This document shows, piece after piece, positions 9,596 to 21,844 of a stretch of 64,000 bases of DNA. Made by a program: the position numbers and the translations under genes. The DNA is from Micromonospora fulviviridis (lineage in GTDB: Bacteria; Actinomycetota; Actinomycetes; Mycobacteriales; Micromonosporaceae). The DNA is taken from positions 249,884 through 313,883 of the forward strand of contig NZ_BMRA01000005.1 of the NCBI RefSeq assembly GCF_014648395.1, given 5' to 3'. The notes under the pieces were generated by a model. The model worked only from the letters and a program-made list of their open reading frames with translations, was not told the DNA's origin and did no database searches. Position 1 is the stretch's first letter; the number at the start of each line of letters is the position of its first letter.

Positions 9596-10411
9596 GTGCG
9601 TAGCGTTCTCGTGTGCGTTCGGACACCACTCGCAGCCCAGCATTTGACCTCCGCGGCGGCGCGGCTCGGGCTGGCCGGCGTGCTCCGGACGGCCGTCTCC
9701 GATCCCGAGGTGATGCTTCGGCTCGCCGAGCGCCCGGTCGACGTGGTGCTCGCCGACACCGCCCTCACCCGGCCGGACAGCGCCGGCTTCGTCCGCCGGG
9801 TGCTCGCCCGCGCCCCGCAGGCCGCGGTGCTGCTGCTCGGCGCCGAGGAGTCGGAGGCGGCCGCCGCCACCATCAGCGCCGGGGCGCGCGGCCTCATCCA
9901 GAACGCCGACCACGACCTGACCAGCGCGGTCGCGAAGGCGCTGCTGCTGCTCTCCGCCCCCGGGCGGACGAACCGGCACCGGGTCACCGACCCGGCCCGG
10001 GACGCCGCGGCGGTCGGCGGACCGGCCCGGTCGGCCGCGCCGGGGCGTACCCCGGCCGGGGCGGCGTGGCCGGCGGGCCCGGCGGAGGGCCCCGGTGGGG
10101 CGCCCACCGTCGTGCCGGTGCAGCGCGGCGAGGACGCCGCCGACCCGGCCGCGGCCGAGGCGGAGCCGGCGCAGGCGGGTGGCCCGCAGCGGCCGGCGCG
10201 CAGCCCGCGCAGCGCCATCGGGCTCACGGAGCGTGAGCTTCAGGTGCTGCTCGGCATGGCCGAGGGGAAGAGCAACGCGGAGATCGGGCGGGAGCTGTTC
10301 GTCTCGGAGGACACGGTCAAGACGCACGCCCGCCGGCTGTTCCGCAAGCTCGGCGCGCGCGACCGGGCGCACGCCGTGGCCGCCGGCTTCCGCGCCGGCC
10401 TGGTCGCCTGA
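9596..10411 (+). CDS. BldM-like orphan response regulator (LuxR-type)
   Basis: DNA-binding regulator of 271 residues. Residues 1-120 are receiver-like: an Asp is kept in VVLADTAL, but the acidic pair that normally follows the first strand is absent (VLVCVRTP), so ordinary phosphorylation is doubtful. An Ala/Pro/Gly-rich linker of about 85 residues leads to a C-terminal LuxR/GerE helix-turn-helix (LTERELQVLLGMAEGKSNAE, then VSEDTVKTHARRLFRKL). Position between whiD and guaB matches Streptomyces bldM, whose product is about 200 residues; the long linker is the difference. GTG 9596 follows GGAGAGGAG. No kinase gene is adjacent. Orthology is by synteny and domain type. Confidence 0.8.
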   Translation: MRSVLVCVRTPLAAQHLTSAAARLGLAGVLRTAVSDPEVMLRLAERPVDVVLADTALTRPDSAGFVRRVLARAPQAAVLLLGAEESEAAAATISAGARGLIQNADHDLTSAVAKALLLLSAPGRTNRHRVTDPARDAAAVGGPARSAAPGRTPAGAAWPAGPAEGPGGAPTVVPVQRGEDAADPAAAEAEPAQAGGPQRPARSPRSAIGLTERELQVLLGMAEGKSNAEIGRELFVSEDTVKTHARRLFRKLGARDRAHAVAAGFRAGLVA

Positions 10412-12586
<2,175 letters not shown>

Positions 12587-12616
12587 CCCACCACCCCCAA
12601 CCACCAGGAGTCCCCC

Positions 12617-13735
12617 ATGCGTGACGTGGTCGAGATCGGGCTGGGCAAGACCGCGCAGCGCGGCTACCACCTGGACGACATCGCCATCGTGCCGAGCCGC
12701 CGCACCCGGGACGTCGACGACGTCTCCACCGCGTGGCAGCTCGACGCCTACCAGTTCGGCATCCCCTGCGTCGGGCACCCCTCCGACGCGACCATGAGCC
12801 CCTCCTCGGCGGTGCGCCTCGGCCAGCTCGGCGGCCTCGGCGTGCTCAACGTCGAGGGCCTCTGGACCCGCTACGAGAACCCGGCCAAGGTGCTGGAGGA
12901 GCTGGCCGGCCTGGACGAGGACGCCCGGACCACCAAGCGGCTCCAGGAGGTCTACGCGGAGCCGATCCGCCCCGACCTCATCGCCGAGCGGGTCCGCGAG
13001 CTGCGGGCCGGCGGCGGCACGGTGGCCGTCCGGGTCTCCCCGCAGCACACCCTGGCGCTCGCCCCGGTGATCCTCGACGCCGGCGTGGACATCCTGGTCA
13101 TCCAGGGCACCATCGTCTCCGCCGAGCACGTCTCCACCACCGACGAGCCGCTGAACCTCAAGGAGTTCATCGCCGACCTCGACCTGCCGGTCATCGTCGG
13201 CGGCTGCACCGACTACAAGACCGCGCTGCACCTGATGCGCACCGGCGCGGCCGGCGTCATCGTCGGCATCGGCGGCGACGACTGGTCCACCACCGAGTCG
13301 GTGCTCGGCATCCGGGTGCCGATGGCCACCGCCATCGCCGACGCCGCCGCGGCCCGCCGCGACTACCTCGACGAGACCGGCGGCCGGTACGTGCACCTGA
13401 TCGCCGACGGCGACATGCAGACCTCCGGCGACATCGCCAAGGCGCTCGGCTGCGGGGCCGACGCCGTGATGCTCGGCGAGCCGCTGTCGCTCTGCGAGGA
13501 GGCCCCGGCCGGCGGCGCCTGGTGGCACTCGGCCGCCAGCCACCCGTCGCTGCCGCGCGGCGCGTTCGAGGCGGCCGGCGAGCCGCTCGGCTCGATGGAG
13601 AAGCTGCTGTTCGGCCCGGCCGACGAGCCGGACGGCCAGCTCAACCTCTTCGGCGGGCTGCGCCGCGCGATGGCCAAGTGCGGCTACCGCGACCTCAAGG
13701 AGTTCCAGAAGGTCGGCCTGGTCCTCGACCGCTGA
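12617..13735 (+). CDS. guaB3: GuaB3 family IMP dehydrogenase-related protein
   Basis: Paralogue of IMP dehydrogenase, 372 residues, without CBS domains. The barrel is recognisable (GKTAQRGYHLDDIAIVPSRR at the N-terminus and [21 protein letters not shown] for phosphate binding), but the catalytic Cys loop of GuaB is not conserved. Matches actinobacterial GuaB3, which always lies beside guaB; whether it catalyses the IMPDH or a GMP reductase-type reaction was long unclear and cannot be read from sequence. Start ATG 12617 follows CCAGGAG. Confidence 0.93.
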   Translation: MRDVVEIGLGKTAQRGYHLDDIAIVPSRRTRDVDDVSTAWQLDAYQFGIPCVGHPSDATMSPSSAVRLGQLGGLGVLNVEGLWTRYENPAKVLEELAGLDEDARTTKRLQEVYAEPIRPDLIAERVRELRAGGGTVAVRVSPQHTLALAPVILDAGVDILVIQGTIVSAEHVSTTDEPLNLKEFIADLDLPVIVGGCTDYKTALHLMRTGAAGVIVGIGGDDWSTTESVLGIRVPMATAIADAAAARRDYLDETGGRYVHLIADGDMQTSGDIAKALGCGADAVMLGEPLSLCEEAPAGGAWWHSAASHPSLPRGAFEAAGEPLGSMEKLLFGPADEPDGQLNLFGGLRRAMAKCGYRDLKEFQKVGLVLDR

Positions 13736-13749
13736 CCCGGGTGACGGCC

Positions 13750-13788
13750 GACGGCGCGGGTGTGGATTCCGGTCCCACCCGCGCCGTC
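13750..13788 (+). terminator. Terminator after guaB3
   Basis: 13-bp perfect stem (13750-13762 with 13776-13788) with a 13-nt loop, 14 bp after the guaB3 stop. Confidence 0.75.
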
Positions 13789-13807
13789 GCGCGTCTAGGC
13801 TCGGCGG

Positions 13808-15202
13808 ATGACGCGGGGCCGACGGTGGTGCGTGGCGGCGCTCGCCGTCGCGCTGCTGGCGGGCGGCTGCACCGGGGACGACGACGAGCGGTTCCGTCCG
13901 GGCGCCGCCGACGTGGGGGACCCGTACGTGCCGGGGGCCGGCAACGGCGGCTACGACGTCGGGCACTACGCGCTGAAGGTCCGCTACGACCCGGCCGACG
14001 ACCGGCTCACCGGCGAGGCCGTGCTGACCGCCACCGCCACGAAGGCCCTGTCCCGGTTCCAGCTCGACCTGGCCGGCCTGACCGTCGACCGGGTACGCGT
14101 CGACGGCGCCCCGGCCAGGCACCGGCGCGACGGCGCCGAGCTGGTCGTCACCCCGGAACACGGCCTGCCGGCCGGGCAGCGGTTCACCGTCGCCGTGACC
14201 TACGGCGGGGTGCCGCACCCGCTGCCCAGCGCCGAGCTGGGCGACGGCGGCTTCCAGGCCACCCCGGACGGGGCGATCGCGCTGGGCCAGCCGGAGTCGG
14301 CGAGCACCTGGTACCCGGTCAACGACCACCCCTCCGACAAGGCCACCTACGACATCGAGGTGACCGTTCCGGACGGGCTCGCCGCGCTGAGCAACGGGGT
14401 GCCGGAGGGGAAGCAGACCAAGGACGGCTGGACCACCTGGCGCTGGTCCGAGGGCAGCCCGATGGCCAGCTACCTGTCCACCCTGGTCATCGGTGACTAC
14501 CGGGTCACGACCGGCACCCACGCCGGGAAACCGATCGTCACCGCCGTCGCCGCCGCGCTGCCCCCGGACGGGCCGGCCGCCGCCTCGGTGGCCCGCACCG
14601 GCGAGATCGTCGACTTCCTGGCCGGCCGCTTCGGGCCGTACCCGTTCGACGCGTACGGCGGGATCGTGGTGGCCGACGACCGGATCCGGTACGCGCTGGA
14701 GACCCAGTCCCGGCCGGTCTACGGGCCGGGGTTCTTCCGGGGCACCCGGCCGAACACCGAGGTGGTCGCGCACGAGCTGGCCCACCAGTGGTTCGGTGAC
14801 AGCGTCTCGGTGGCCCGGTGGAGCGACCTGTGGCTCAACGAGGGCTTCGCCACGTACGCGGAATGGCTCTGGGCGGAGCACGACGGCGGGCGCACCGTCG
14901 AGCGGGCCTTCGCCGACCGGTACGCGGTCACCGACTGGAGCAAGCCCTCGGTGGACCCGGGCCGGGCCGCGATGTTCGGCGACGCGGTCTACCAGCGCGG
15001 CGCGCTCGCCGTGCACGCGCTGCGCCGCGCGGTGGGCGACGCGACCTTCTTCCGCATCCTGAGCGGCTGGCTGGCCGAGCGGCGGGACGGCACCGCCACC
15101 ACCGCCGACTTCGTCGGGTACGCCGAGCGGACGGCCGGGAAGCCGCTGCGCGCGCTGTTCGACGCCTGGCTGGTCGGGGCGACCGCGCCGGCCCTGCCGT
15201 GA
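13808..15202 (+). CDS. M1-family metallopeptidase, secreted lipoprotein (copy 1)
   Basis: Zinc aminopeptidase-like protein of 464 residues. A signal peptide ends in the lipobox LAGGC, so the mature protein is probably a cell-surface lipoprotein. The M1 beta-saddle domain is followed by a thermolysin-like catalytic domain: HELAHQWFGDSVS with zinc ligands H322 and H326, and E345 in WLNEGFATY. It lacks the C-terminal helical domain of large aminopeptidase N, so it resembles the shorter cold-active M1 enzymes. A TAGGCT -10 box (13796-13801) lies 6 bp before the ATG, suggesting a leaderless transcript. Paralogue of the next gene. Confidence 0.9.
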   Translation: MTRGRRWCVAALAVALLAGGCTGDDDERFRPGAADVGDPYVPGAGNGGYDVGHYALKVRYDPADDRLTGEAVLTATATKALSRFQLDLAGLTVDRVRVDGAPARHRRDGAELVVTPEHGLPAGQRFTVAVTYGGVPHPLPSAELGDGGFQATPDGAIALGQPESASTWYPVNDHPSDKATYDIEVTVPDGLAALSNGVPEGKQTKDGWTTWRWSEGSPMASYLSTLVIGDYRVTTGTHAGKPIVTAVAAALPPDGPAAASVARTGEIVDFLAGRFGPYPFDAYGGIVVADDRIRYALETQSRPVYGPGFFRGTRPNTEVVAHELAHQWFGDSVSVARWSDLWLNEGFATYAEWLWAEHDGGRTVERAFADRYAVTDWSKPSVDPGRAAMFGDAVYQRGALAVHALRRAVGDATFFRILSGWLAERRDGTATTADFVGYAERTAGKPLRALFDAWLVGATAPALP

Positions 15203-15292
15203 CGCGGACGTGATCGTTCCTGGGTAGGCTGCCGCGGGCGGAGCGGCCCCGGGCAGGGCCGCCACGGTTCTGCTCCGGAAGGGATCGAGGCG

Positions 15293-16750
15293 ATGGCGCG
15301 GCGCGGCGGACGACGACGGCTCGGGCTGCTGACCTGCGGAGCGTTGCTGCTCGCCGGCTGTGGTGCGACCGAGCCGGACCGGTCGACGCCGGCGCTCACC
15401 GCCCCCGGCCCGACGGCCGAGCGCAGCTTCGCGCCCGGGGCGCCCGGCGCCGGCGACTCCTACTTCCCGAGCTACGGCAACGGCGGCTACGACGTCGCCC
15501 ACTACACGGTCAAGGTGCGCTACGACCCGGCGACCGACCGGCTCGCCGGCACGACCACCGTGCGGGCCACGGCGACGGCCGACCTGTCGGCGTTCAACCT
15601 GGACCTGGCCGGGCTGACCGTGCGGTCGGTCACCGTGGACGGGGCGAAGGCCGGCCACACCCGCACCGCCGACGAACTGGTCGTCACCCCGGCCACCGGC
15701 CTCACCTCGGGCAACGGCTTCGTCGCCGAGATCCGCTACGACGGCCGGCCGGCCGCGCTGGACAACGACGTGCTCGGCGAGGGCGGCTGGCTGCACACCG
15801 CCGACGGGGCGATCGCGCTCGGCCAGCCGGAGTCGGCGAGCACCTGGTACCCGGTCAACGACCACCCCTCCGACAAGGCCACCTACGACTTCGAGATCAC
15901 CGTGCCGAAGGGGCTCACGGCGGTCAGCAACGGGGTCCCGAAGGGGCGGAGCACCACGGGCGACTGGACCACCTGGCGCTGGTCCGAGGGCGCCCCCATG
16001 GCCAGCTACCTGACCATGGTGGCGATCGGGAAGTTCCGGGTCACCACCGGCGAGCACAAGGGACGGCCGGTCTACAGCGCGGTCACCGTCCAGGTGGCCG
16101 AGGGCGCGCCGGACCGGTCCGTCGCGCGGACCGTCGAGGTGGCCGACTACCTGGAGAGCATCTTCGGGCCGTACCCGTTCGACGCGTACGGCGGGGTGGT
16201 GGTCGCCGACGACCGGATCCGGTACGCGCTGGAGACGCAGAGCCGGCCGGTCTACTCGGCCGGGTTCTTCCGGCAGGGCGACAACACCGGCGTGGTCGCG
16301 CACGAACTGGCCCACCAGTGGTACGGCGACAGCGTCTCGCTCCAGCGCTGGCAGGACATCTGGCTCAACGAGGGGCTGGCCACGTACGCCGAGTGGCTCT
16401 GGGCCGAGCACGCCGGGGAGTCGACCGTCCAGCACACCTTCGAGCAGAAGTACGCGACCGCGTCGAGCCAGGTCTGGCGTACCCCGCCGGGGAAGCCGGG
16501 GGTGGCGAACCTGTTCGGCCGGTCGGTCTACGACCGGGGCGGGATGACCGTGCACGCGTTGCGGGTGGCGGTCGGCGACAGCGCCTTCTTCACGATCCTG
16601 CGTACCTGGGCGGCGGAGAAGAAGAACGGCAACGGCAGCACCGACGAGTTCGTGGCGCTCGCCGAGCGGGTCTCCGGCAGGAAGCTCGGCAAGCTCTTCG
16701 ACGCCTGGCTCTACGGGACCGACCGCCCGCCGGCCCCGAAGCCGCTCTGA
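15293..16750 (+). CDS. M1-family metallopeptidase, secreted lipoprotein (copy 2)
   Basis: Tandem paralogue of the preceding gene, 485 residues, with signal peptide and lipobox LLAGC. The catalytic motif is HELAHQWYGDSVS (H337, H341) with WLNEGLATYAEW supplying the third zinc ligand. A 69-nt stretch (15821-15889) is identical to 14285-14353 in copy 1, and other long runs match. GGAAGGGATCG precedes the ATG. The stop is one base from the stop of the convergent LCP gene, with no hairpin between. Confidence 0.9.
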   Translation: MARRGGRRRLGLLTCGALLLAGCGATEPDRSTPALTAPGPTAERSFAPGAPGAGDSYFPSYGNGGYDVAHYTVKVRYDPATDRLAGTTTVRATATADLSAFNLDLAGLTVRSVTVDGAKAGHTRTADELVVTPATGLTSGNGFVAEIRYDGRPAALDNDVLGEGGWLHTADGAIALGQPESASTWYPVNDHPSDKATYDFEITVPKGLTAVSNGVPKGRSTTGDWTTWRWSEGAPMASYLTMVAIGKFRVTTGEHKGRPVYSAVTVQVAEGAPDRSVARTVEVADYLESIFGPYPFDAYGGVVVADDRIRYALETQSRPVYSAGFFRQGDNTGVVAHELAHQWYGDSVSLQRWQDIWLNEGLATYAEWLWAEHAGESTVQHTFEQKYATASSQVWRTPPGKPGVANLFGRSVYDRGGMTVHALRVAVGDSAFFTILRTWAAEKKNGNGSTDEFVALAERVSGRKLGKLFDAWLYGTDRPPAPKPL

Positions 16751-16751
16751 G

Positions 16752-17864
16752 TCAGTTCTTCACCCGCAGCGCGGGGTGCGCGGCGAGGAAGGCGTCGGCG
16801 TCGCCGCCGCGCAGGGCGGCGAAGAACTGCCGGCCCACCGGGCGCAGCTGCTCGCCCCGGTAGGAGCTGCCGCTGCCCACCCCGTCGCCGGGAAGGCCGA
16901 CCAGGACGAACTTCTCCGCTGGCAGGCCACCCAGGGCGTACGCGAAGTCGATCAGCCGCCGGCCGCCTCCGACGTACACCATGGTCTTGCCGAGAGTGCG
17001 GACCACCTGCTCGACCCGGTCCGGGTCCCGGGCGATCCCCTGGCTCAGGATCTTGAGGGCCAGCGCTCGGATCAGTTGCTGCTGGTGGCGCTGCCGGGCG
17101 TAGTCGCCACCCGCGATGTAGCGCTGCCGGGCGTAGTCCCGCGCCTGCCAGCCGTTGAGGTGCCGGGTGCCCTTCTCGTAGACCATCTGCGGCCCGACGT
17201 ATCCGCTTCCCGTGTGCTGCCGGTACTGCCCGTCGGGGCGCCGGTGGATCGAGGCGACCCGCTGGTCGACGTAGAGGTCCACCCCGCCAAGCGCGTCGAC
17301 CAGCCGGTCGAAGCCGAAGAAGGTGAGCACCGCGCCGGCGTCGATGCGCAGCCCGGTGTACCGGCTGACCGTGGTGCGCAGCAGCTCGTACCCCTGGGCG
17401 GTGCTGGGGTGCGCCTTGTCGCCGGGGACCCGGCTGCCGTAGCTCATGGCGTGGGTGAGCTTGGTGCGGCCGCCCGGGTAGCCGGCCTTCGGGTAGGCCG
17501 GGATGTCGACCACCAGGTCGCGGGGGAGCGAGAAGAGGTACGCGCGGCCCAGCCCGGCCGGCACGTGCAGCACCAGCACGGCGTCGGCGTGCGGCTCCCA
17601 GCCCGGCACGCTGACCCTGGTGTCCACCCCGACCAGCAGCAGGTTGAGCGGCCCCTTCAGGTCGGCGCCGGGCGGCGGGGTGGGGCTGGAGGTGACCGGG
17701 GCCGGGGTGGTCGGCGCGGCGGTGGACGGGCTCGGTGTGGCCGGGCCGGCGACCGGTCCGGGTGACGGGCGGGAGACCAGCCGCGTGGTCACCACCGCGC
17801 CGGCGGCGACCAGCACCACGGCCACCAGGGCGGCCAGCCCCAAGAGCCATCGTCGTCGCGTCAT
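16752..17864 (-). CDS. LytR-CpsA-Psr (LCP) family protein
   Basis: Membrane-anchored enzyme of 370 residues. LCP proteins transfer lipid-linked glycopolymers to peptidoglycan outside the membrane. One transmembrane segment (about residues 6-27) follows the basic MTRRRW start; a Thr/Pro-rich linker leads to the LCP domain with LLLVGVDTR, SLPRDLVVDIP, YARQRYIAGGDYARQRHQQQ and the late VYVGGGRRLIDFAYALGG. Start ATG 17864 has GGGAGGGAGA upstream; the frame open to 17921 lacks a ribosome site. It is divergent from the GMC oxidoreductase gene. Confidence 0.92.
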   Translation of the reverse strand: MTRRRWLLGLAALVAVVLVAAGAVVTTRLVSRPSPGPVAGPATPSPSTAAPTTPAPVTSSPTPPPGADLKGPLNLLLVGVDTRVSVPGWEPHADAVLVLHVPAGLGRAYLFSLPRDLVVDIPAYPKAGYPGGRTKLTHAMSYGSRVPGDKAHPSTAQGYELLRTTVSRYTGLRIDAGAVLTFFGFDRLVDALGGVDLYVDQRVASIHRRPDGQYRQHTGSGYVGPQMVYEKGTRHLNGWQARDYARQRYIAGGDYARQRHQQQLIRALALKILSQGIARDPDRVEQVVRTLGKTMVYVGGGRRLIDFAYALGGLPAEKFVLVGLPGDGVGSGSSYRGEQLRPVGRQFFAALRGGDADAFLAAHPALRVKN

Positions 17865-18010
17865 CGTGGTCTCCCTCCCCCGTCCTCCACTCGACGCGCG
17901 ACAGCGGGCCGTGGGTTGCACCAGCGGGAGTCCCGTGTCATCGAGCGCTCTGCATGATCTGCGAAAAACTCTCGCTGGCGCTATAGCTACCCGTCGGTAA
18001 TGATGCGTGC

Positions 18011-19708
18011 ATGCGGTACGACGTGGTCGTCATCGGTTCCGGATTCGGCGGCAGCGTCACGGCGCTCCGGCTGGCCGAGAAGGGGTACACCGTCGGTGTC
18101 CTGGAGGCCGGCCGGCGCTTCGCCGACGACGAGTTCCCCCGCACCTCCTGGCGGGCCCGGCGCTTCCTGTGGGCCCCGAAGCTCGGCTGCTACGGCCTCC
18201 AGCGGATCACCCTGCTCCGCTCGGCCGACCGGAAGACCGGCGGCGGGGTCCTGGTGCTCGCCGGCGCCGGGGTGGGCGGCGGCTCGCTGGTCTACGCGAA
18301 CACGCTCTACGAACCGCTCGACGCATTCTACGCCGACCCGCAGTGGCGGGACATCACCGACTGGCGCGACGAACTGGCCCGCCACTACGACCAGGCGAAG
18401 CGGATGCTCGGCGTCACCACGTACCCGATCGACACCGGGGCGGACCGGGCCATGCGGGCGGTGGCCGAGCGGATGGGGGTGGGGCACACCTTCCACGCGA
18501 CACCGGTGGGCGTGCACATCGGCCGCCCCGGCGAGCGGGTGCCCGACCCGTACTTCGGCGGGGTCGGGCCGGACCGGACGGGATGCAGCCACTGCGGCTC
18601 GTGCATGACCGGCTGCCGGCACGGCGCGAAGAACACCCTGGTCAAGAACTACCTCTGGCTGGCCGAGCGGCTCGGCGCGCAGGTCCACCCGCTGACCACG
18701 GTGACCGCCGTACGCCCCGCCGCCGGGGGCGGCTACGAGGTGCACACCGAGCGCACCGGCGCCTGGGTACGCAAGCGCCGCCAGGTGATCCACGCCGGCC
18801 AGGTGGTCTTCGCGGCCGGCGCGCTGGGCACCCAGCGGCTGCTGCACGAGATGAAGGCGAGCGGCGCGCTGCCCCACCTGTCGCCCCGGCTCGGCGAGCT
18901 GACCCGGACCAACTCGGAGGCCATCCTCGGCGCCTCGGTCGGGCCCGGCCAGGCCCGGCGTCGCGGCCTCGACTTCACCGAGGGGGTGGCGATCACCAGC
19001 TCGTTCCACCCCGACCCGCAGACCCACATCGAGCCGGTCCGCTACGGCAAGGGCTCCAACGCCATGGGGCTGCTCCAGTCGCTGCTGGTCGACGGCGGCC
19101 CGCACCGGATCCGGCGCTGGCTGGGCAGCATCGTCCGGCAGCCCGCGCTGGCCGCCCGGATGCTCTCGGTACGCGGCTGGTCCGAGCGCACCGTGATCGC
19201 CCTGGTCATGCAGTCGGCCGACAACTCCCTCACCACCCACTACCGCCGCGGCCGGTTCGGCCGCCAGCTGGTCTCCGGGCCGGGGCACGGCGCGCCCAAC
19301 CCGACCTGGATCCCGGCCGGCAACGAGGCGGTCCGGCTGCTCGCCGAGGAGATCGACGGCACGCCCGGCGGAGCGGTCACCGAGCCGTTCAACATCCCGA
19401 TGACCGCGCACATCCTCGGCGGCGCGGTGATCGGCGACGGCCCGGAGCGCGGGGTGATCGACCCGTACCACCGGGTTCACGGCCACCCGGGGCTGCACGT
19501 GGTGGACGGCGCGGCGGTCTCGGCGAACCTGGGCGTCAACCCGTCGCTGACGATCACCGCCCAGGCCGAGCGGGCCATGTCGTTCTGGCCCAACAAGGGG
19601 GAGGAGGACCCCCGCCCGCCGCTCGGTGCGCCCTACCGCCGGCTCGCCCCGGTGGCCCCGAAGCAGCCCGCCGTCCCCGCCCACGCCCCCGCCGCGCTGC
19701 GCCCCTGA
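18011..19708 (+). CDS. GMC-family FAD oxidoreductase (ChoD-like) with four-Cys motif
   Basis: Flavoprotein oxidoreductase of 565 residues. The FAD dinucleotide motif VIGSGFGGSVTALRLAEKG is at the N-terminus and the GMC C-terminal signature (HPGLHVVDGAAVSANLGVNP) near the end. No Sec or Tat signal is visible. A compact C-x2-C-x2-C-x3-C cluster at residues 192-202 (CSHCGSCMTGC) followed by RHGAKNTL is shared with ChoD-type proteins and looks like a ferredoxin ligand set. M. tuberculosis choD also lies beside guaB3 and was named a cholesterol oxidase, but sterol activity for this branch is not certain. Confidence 0.85.
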   Translation: MRYDVVVIGSGFGGSVTALRLAEKGYTVGVLEAGRRFADDEFPRTSWRARRFLWAPKLGCYGLQRITLLRSADRKTGGGVLVLAGAGVGGGSLVYANTLYEPLDAFYADPQWRDITDWRDELARHYDQAKRMLGVTTYPIDTGADRAMRAVAERMGVGHTFHATPVGVHIGRPGERVPDPYFGGVGPDRTGCSHCGSCMTGCRHGAKNTLVKNYLWLAERLGAQVHPLTTVTAVRPAAGGGYEVHTERTGAWVRKRRQVIHAGQVVFAAGALGTQRLLHEMKASGALPHLSPRLGELTRTNSEAILGASVGPGQARRRGLDFTEGVAITSSFHPDPQTHIEPVRYGKGSNAMGLLQSLLVDGGPHRIRRWLGSIVRQPALAARMLSVRGWSERTVIALVMQSADNSLTTHYRRGRFGRQLVSGPGHGAPNPTWIPAGNEAVRLLAEEIDGTPGGAVTEPFNIPMTAHILGGAVIGDGPERGVIDPYHRVHGHPGLHVVDGAAVSANLGVNPSLTITAQAERAMSFWPNKGEEDPRPPLGAPYRRLAPVAPKQPAVPAHAPAALRP

Positions 19709-19762
19709 GCAGGGCGGCGCACGACACACCGGGGCGCGGCCCGCGCCGGCGGTGACTGTCGG

Positions 19763-19768
19763 TAGGCT
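19763..19768 (+). promoter_or_regulatory. -10 box of guaA
   Basis: TAGGCT ends 8 bp before the guaA ATG and there is no ribosome site, consistent with a leaderless or nearly leaderless transcript. No clear -35 is seen. Confidence 0.5.
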
Positions 19769-19776
19769 TGCTGCAC

Positions 19777-21330
<1,554 letters not shown>

Positions 21331-21337
21331 CGGCGGG

Positions 21338-21700
21338 TCAGGCCGCCGGCGGCGTCGGCGGCTGAGGCGCCGGCCGGGGCGCGGGCTCCGGCGTGGGTGG
21401 CGCCGCGTGCGGACCCTGCGCCGCCGGCGGGACCGGCGGCCAGCCGGGCGCGGTGCCCGGGGGATGCGGCCAGGCGGGCGCGCCCGCCGGCTCCTCGGGC
21501 ATCAGGAACCACATGATCGGGTACGCCAGCGCGGCGAGCCCGCCGGTGAGCAGGGTCGCCACCGCGAAGGCCACCCGCACGAGGGTGGGGTCGACGGCGA
21601 AGTAGCGGCCGAGGCCGCTGGCCACGCCGGCGACCATCCGGTCGGTGACCGGCCGGCGGAGCTGCTTGTACGGGGCCTGGGAGGGGTGCGTGGAGGTCAT
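21338..21700 (-). CDS. PspC domain membrane protein
   Basis: Small envelope protein of 120 residues. A PspC domain covers residues 12-68: KQLRRPVTDRMVAGVASGLG, then YFAVDPTLVRVAFAVATLL and a second hydrophobic strand ending in IMWFLMPEEP. The remaining 50 residues are Pro/Ala-rich and probably cytoplasmic. PspC-type proteins sense membrane or cell-wall stress. Convergent with guaA, 7 bp between stops. Two further PspC-domain genes lie at 27177-30476. Confidence 0.9.
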   Translation of the reverse strand: MTSTHPSQAPYKQLRRPVTDRMVAGVASGLGRYFAVDPTLVRVAFAVATLLTGGLAALAYPIMWFLMPEEPAGAPAWPHPPGTAPGWPPVPPAAQGPHAAPPTPEPAPRPAPQPPTPPAA

Positions 21701-21844
21701 GCGTCCACGGTCCCGCGCGGGCCGGCGGGCGACCTCGGTGACCGCCCGGACTCCTACCCTGACGCGTCCCTGAGGCGCCAGCCAAGAGTCAGGAATCTGA
21801 CTCTTTTCGATGCCGGTAACCGCATCCGGGGAGAATTTCCTCCC

